Assembly: GCA_963765285.1 (NCBI GenBank)
Contig: CAVXVR010000009.1
Location: 186,001 to 250,000, forward strand
Source of the DNA: CAVWZH01 sp963765285
GTDB taxonomy: Bacteria > Acidobacteriota > Terriglobia > Terriglobales > Acidobacteriaceae
DNA length: 64,000 nucleotides
Direction: 5' to 3'
The first letter of the stretch is position 1, and every line of letters begins with the position of its first letter. Of the stretch, positions 61,262 through 64,000 are shown piece by piece. Below the pieces are notes generated by a model that saw only the letters and a program-made list of their open reading frames with translations, ran no database searches and was not told the DNA's origin. The position numbers and the translations under genes were made by a program.

Positions 61262-62005
61262 ATGCTTCAGCCGGATAAGCCGCTGAAAGGGAAGTCTGTC
61301 TTCATCACAGGTGGGGCACGTCGGTTGGGGCGTGCGACGGCACTCGCGATGGCGGCAGCTGGCGCTGATGTGGCGATTACCTTTCGCCGTTCTGCGCAGG
61401 AGGCACAACACACAGTCATCGATCTCAGCAGCTTTGGGGTTCGCGCGGTGGCTTTCCGCTGCGATGTGACGGATGAGAAGAGCGTAAAAGCGGCGATAAA
61501 GGAGGCTGGACGGGAACTGGGCGGCGTGGATATCCTGGTGAACAACGCGGGAAATTACGAAACGGTCGAGTTTGACAAGCTGACGGTCAAGCAGTGGGAT
61601 GCGATTTTTGCTTCCAATACACGGGGCCCGTTCGTGGTATCGCGCGAGGCACTGAAATACTTGCGGCCGCGGCGGGGCAAGATCATCAACATGGGATCGC
61701 TGGGGGGCCTGCGGCCATGGGCGGACCATGCCCACTACTGCTCCTCCAAAGCCGCTGTGCATATGCTGACCAAGGTGATGGCCAAGGCGCTGGCGCCGGA
61801 GATCGCGGTGAACTGCGTGGCGCCGGGGATGATCGATCTGGGAGAAAAAGCTGCAGCTGCGTTTATGAAGCGAATGGCAAAGCAAACTCCCATGCGGCGC
61901 AACGGCACGGGTGAAGAAATTGCCGCGGCCGTGATGTTTTTCGCCACCGCGCCCCATTTCATCACGGGACAGATTCTGGCAGTGGATGGCGGTCTGGGTT
62001 TGTAG
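61262..62005 (+). CDS. Short-chain dehydrogenase/reductase (FabG/pteridine reductase-like)
   Basis: A 247-residue NAD(P)-dependent oxidoreductase. VFITGGARRLGRATALAMA is the dinucleotide site, NNAGNYETVEF follows, the catalytic Ser is in MGSLGGLRP, and YCSSKAA carries the Tyr and Lys. The TGGARRLGR form resembles FolM/pteridine reductase-like enzymes more than FabG. The substrate is unknown. It stands between a regulator gene and a repeat-protein gene. Confidence 0.88.
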   Translation: MLQPDKPLKGKSVFITGGARRLGRATALAMAAAGADVAITFRRSAQEAQHTVIDLSSFGVRAVAFRCDVTDEKSVKAAIKEAGRELGGVDILVNNAGNYETVEFDKLTVKQWDAIFASNTRGPFVVSREALKYLRPRRGKIINMGSLGGLRPWADHAHYCSSKAAVHMLTKVMAKALAPEIAVNCVAPGMIDLGEKAAAAFMKRMAKQTPMRRNGTGEEIAAAVMFFATAPHFITGQILAVDGGLGL

Positions 62006-62102
62006 GGGCCTGAAGCGCAATTCCTGTTGGAAGTGTCTGGGGGTCGTGGGATAATTGTCGCTATCTTGGGGTCGGCTCGCGCTCGTTCCGCGGAGGCAAA
62101 CC

Positions 62103-62525
62103 ATGTCGGAACCTAAGAAGCCCCTGTCCGATACGCAAAGCAAGCCTGTACCTCTGCACCAATCGGGCAGCCACCCCATAGCGCGCCCGTTGAACCAATC
62201 GGGCAGTCATCCCATAGCGCGTCCGTTGAACCAATCAGGCAGTCACCCCATTGCCCGTCCATCGGACCAATCGGGCAGCCACCCCATAGCGCGCCCGTTG
62301 AACCAATCGGGCAGTCACCCAATTGCGCGTCCGTCTCCGGGCACTCTGACCAACATCTCCAAACCCATCAAAGTTGGCACCGGCCAGAGCTGGGCCAATC
62401 TGATGAAAAGTGATGTGGATGAATATGCCCGTTCGCAGGCCGCGGCGACCGCCGCCGCTCCTTCTGGTCCCGGACTGATCGAGAAGCTCAAGCGACTCTT
62501 CGGGAAACGCACGAAGAGTGCGTAG
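62103..62525 (+). CDS. Protein with five tandem 12-residue repeats
   Basis: A 140-residue protein. Residues 18-77 consist of five copies of a 12-residue unit such as LNQSGSHPIARP (fourth copy SDQSGSHPIARP). Then KPIKVGTGQSWANLMKSDVDEYARSQAAATAAA and a basic, helical C-terminus (IEKLKRLFGKRTKSA) follow. No signal peptide or membrane segment is seen. The repeat may be an extended linker or a scaffold. GGAGG precedes the ATG. The DNA units are 36 bases each and the arrays may slip. Confidence 0.75.
   Translation: MSEPKKPLSDTQSKPVPLHQSGSHPIARPLNQSGSHPIARPLNQSGSHPIARPSDQSGSHPIARPLNQSGSHPIARPSPGTLTNISKPIKVGTGQSWANLMKSDVDEYARSQAAATAAAPSGPGLIEKLKRLFGKRTKSA
62154..62333. repeat. Tandem 36-base repeat, five copies
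   Basis: Units begin at 62154, 62190, 62226, 62262 and 62298. The copies are near-identical but not exact at the DNA level (for example CCACCCCATAGCGCG against TCATCCCATAGCGCG). They lie fully inside the gene at 62103. Confidence 0.9.
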
Positions 62526-62644
62526 CGCAGGCGACCGCTCCTCACTGCTATTGTGTGGTTGTGCGGAGATTCGGCGGGTTTGAAACTGTTCCGACTCTTC
62601 CTGTATCGTGACCTTTCTTGCCAAATAGGACGAGCGACCGCGGA

Positions 62645-63238
62645 ATGGTGTGGACGAAGCACTCAGTTCAAGGACTGCTGGCCCTGGTGATGATTTCGTT
62701 CTCCTGGGTGGGATATGCCCAGTCCCGCCCGGAAGATGGCGGCCACGAAATCCAGCTATGGACCGGCGGCGGGCACAGCGTCCCCGGGGGCACCTCGCAG
62801 ACCGGGGTTTGGAACGCCGGACTGCGCTTTGGCTGGATTCTGACGCGGCCCCATGGACCGGGATTTCTGAAGGGAAGATTCGAGTATGCACTCGACGCTA
62901 CGCCTGCATTTCTGATATTTCAGCCGGCAAATACGGCGTATGGCGCGGGGTTCAGTCCACTGGTGTTGAAGTGGAATTTTGCCAGCCGCGGGCGGATTGC
63001 GCCTTATCTCGAACTGAACGGTGGGACACTGTTTACTAATCACGATGTGCCGTTCGGGACAAACACAGTCAACTTTACTTCTGCGGCGGCGTTGGGCACT
63101 CACATTCTGGGGGAGCGCTACAACTGGAGTCTCGAGTTGAGGTACCTGCATATCTCGAACGCCGGACTGGCCAGTCCGAATCCGGGGATTAATACCGTGC
63201 AGGTGCGGGTGGGGGTTGGGAAGTTCTTTCATCATTGA
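62645..63238 (+). CDS. pagL: PagL-like lipid A 3-O-deacylase
   Basis: A 197-residue outer-membrane protein of the acyloxyacyl hydrolase family (PF09411). The signal peptide ends near GYAQS. The catalytic signature is His169 and Ser171 in LRYLHISNAGLASPNPGIN. Alternating strands in residues 40-197 suit an eight-stranded barrel. PagL removes a 3-O-linked acyl chain from lipid A and changes its immunogenic and permeability properties. With LptFG in the window, it points to a lipid A-containing outer membrane. Confidence 0.88.
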   Translation: MVWTKHSVQGLLALVMISFSWVGYAQSRPEDGGHEIQLWTGGGHSVPGGTSQTGVWNAGLRFGWILTRPHGPGFLKGRFEYALDATPAFLIFQPANTAYGAGFSPLVLKWNFASRGRIAPYLELNGGTLFTNHDVPFGTNTVNFTSAAALGTHILGERYNWSLELRYLHISNAGLASPNPGINTVQVRVGVGKFFHH

Positions 63239-63247
63239 GCGTGTAAT

Positions 63248-63322
63248 TCAACCACAGAGGACACAGGGGACACCGAGGGAATAAACCGGCGCTTCACCAC
63301 TGAGGGCACACGGGACACGGAG
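63248..63322. repeat. Two copies of the ACCACAGAGGACACAGG repeat
   Basis: The first copy (63248-63279) reads CAACCACAGAGGACACAGGG, the second (63293-63322) TTCACCACTGAGGGCACACG. Same family as at 41292 and 50664. They precede the gene at 63342 by 20 bases. Confidence 0.6.
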
Positions 63323-63341
63323 CATCCAATCAGGAGGAACT

Positions 63342-64000
63342 TTGATCCGCAAAATTATTTTTATTCTGGGAGCTGCTATTTTGTTTTTGCCAACGGTTTC
63401 ACATGTAGGAGCTGACGGCCCGTCCTGGGTCGCCACCAGCAACAACTACACGAACATGCTGCTGGCGATTGAGATGAAGCACCATCCGGAGTTCGGGTCG
63501 AATCAGGGCCTAAGCCAATACGATACCGACGTTTCGCAACCGACGTTGGCCGATGAGGACAAGGAGCGGCAGGAGACCGAGGTACTGATCGCCAAGTTTA
63601 AGGCCGCTCTTCCGGAGCAGAAGCAGAGGGAGGTGGCTCAGGATCTGCAGATCATCATCCGCAAAGTCGATCTGCAGTTCCGCGAACAGGATTTCGACCG
63701 TGCCCACAAAGTTGATTTTCTGAACGCGAGCGGCGAGGTTTTTGCCGGGATGCGCATCCTGCTTGATGAACAAACGCCGAGTGAACGCCGGCCGGCGGCG
63801 GTGGTTCGCATTCGCAAATACGCCGGGCTGGAACCGGGCTACACGCCGCTGACCGAGATCCTGAAGCAGCGGGTCATGGAGCAGATGGCGAAACCGGGTG
63901 TAGTTTACCCGGCGCGGACGGAGATCGAAACTGAACTGGGGCGCAACTCCAACTACGTCGAAGGCATTGCGACGTTGCTGCAGAAATATAAGCTCACGGG
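63342..64000 (+). CDS. Secreted DUF885 protein, C-terminus beyond the window
   Basis: The frame is open to the end of the window, so about 219 residues of the N-terminus are visible. The TTG start follows AGGAGGAAC. A signal peptide (IFILGAAILFLPTVSHVGA) precedes GPSWVATSNNYTNMLLAIEMKHHPEFGSNQG. Later parts, FDRAHKVDFLNASGEVFAGMRILLDEQTPSERRPAAVVRIRKYAGLEPGYTPL and YPARTEIETELGRNSNYVEGIATLLQKYKLTG, match DUF885 (PF05960), a family with a metallo-protease-like fold. The catalytic zinc residues are expected beyond the window edge. Confidence 0.85.
   Translation, partial: MIRKIIFILGAAILFLPTVSHVGADGPSWVATSNNYTNMLLAIEMKHHPEFGSNQGLSQYDTDVSQPTLADEDKERQETEVLIAKFKAALPEQKQREVAQDLQIIIRKVDLQFREQDFDRAHKVDFLNASGEVFAGMRILLDEQTPSERRPAAVVRIRKYAGLEPGYTPLTEILKQRVMEQMAKPGVVYPARTEIETELGRNSNYVEGIATLLQKYKLT

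Noticed and set aside
62154..62333. A CRISPR-like array
   Set aside because: The 36-base repeats are directly adjacent with no spacers and encode in-frame protein repeats.

Overview
The window is a 64 kb piece of a GC-rich bacterial chromosome that most resembles Acidobacteriota, class Terriglobia. This is a judgement from gene content, not from a search. The clues are a tmRNA tag ending in AYAA, the bacillithiol enzyme BshC, bactofilin, a fused LptF-LptG permease, a GlgB/GH57 glycogen pair, a CIRCE-controlled groES-groEL operon, and many small hairpin repeats between genes. There are no rRNA or tRNA genes, no CRISPR array and no recognisable transposase.

Layout. 0-7.6 kb: a partial LLM-class oxidoreductase, ssrA, secreted CAP, PDZ and M48 proteins, an AraC regulator, and a Doc toxin with a ribbon-helix-helix (RHH) antitoxin and an operator-like repeat array. 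7.7-13 kb: the conserved trio circularly permuted ATP-grasp / alpha-E / transglutaminase, then bshC. 13-20 kb: glycerophosphodiesterase, GlpD, MazG, and a GNAT-unknown-MenC operon. 20-27 kb: bactofilin, a methyltransferase, and an ABC exporter-methyltransferase-flavoprotein operon. 27-30.4 kb: a Cpx-like envelope stress locus, with a Spy/CpxP-type protein divergent from a CpxR/CpxA-like pair and a consensus CpxR box between them. 30-39.7 kb: a beta-propeller lipoprotein, LptFG, GlgB and GH57. 39.9-44 kb: eno, gpmI and a 2-hydroxyacid dehydrogenase. 44-50 kb: mixed small genes, an acyl-CoA ligase, an EVE protein, and a 59-residue peptide gene that looks like a RiPP precursor. 50-52.5 kb: groES-groEL. 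52.6-58 kb: an accessory stretch with a DUF4238 protein, a PD-(D/E)XK-like protein, a BrnT/BrnA pair with a perfect operator palindrome, orphan small genes and five copies of a REP-like hairpin. 58-64 kb: TonB-C, DinB, YdeI, an HD-GYP regulator, an SDR, a 12-residue tandem-repeat protein, PagL and the start of a DUF885 protein.

Working together: envelope stress (Cpx-like locus, LptFG, PagL, M48), carbohydrate storage and glycolysis (GlgB, GH57, Eno, GpmI) and protein or redox homeostasis (GroESL, BshC, tmRNA) are all represented. Seven genes carry single-base frameshifts or pairs of them, eight-base-precise in several cases; six of the genes otherwise look intact and conserved. Nearly all events are +1 insertions in short G/C contexts, so assembly error is more likely than gene decay.
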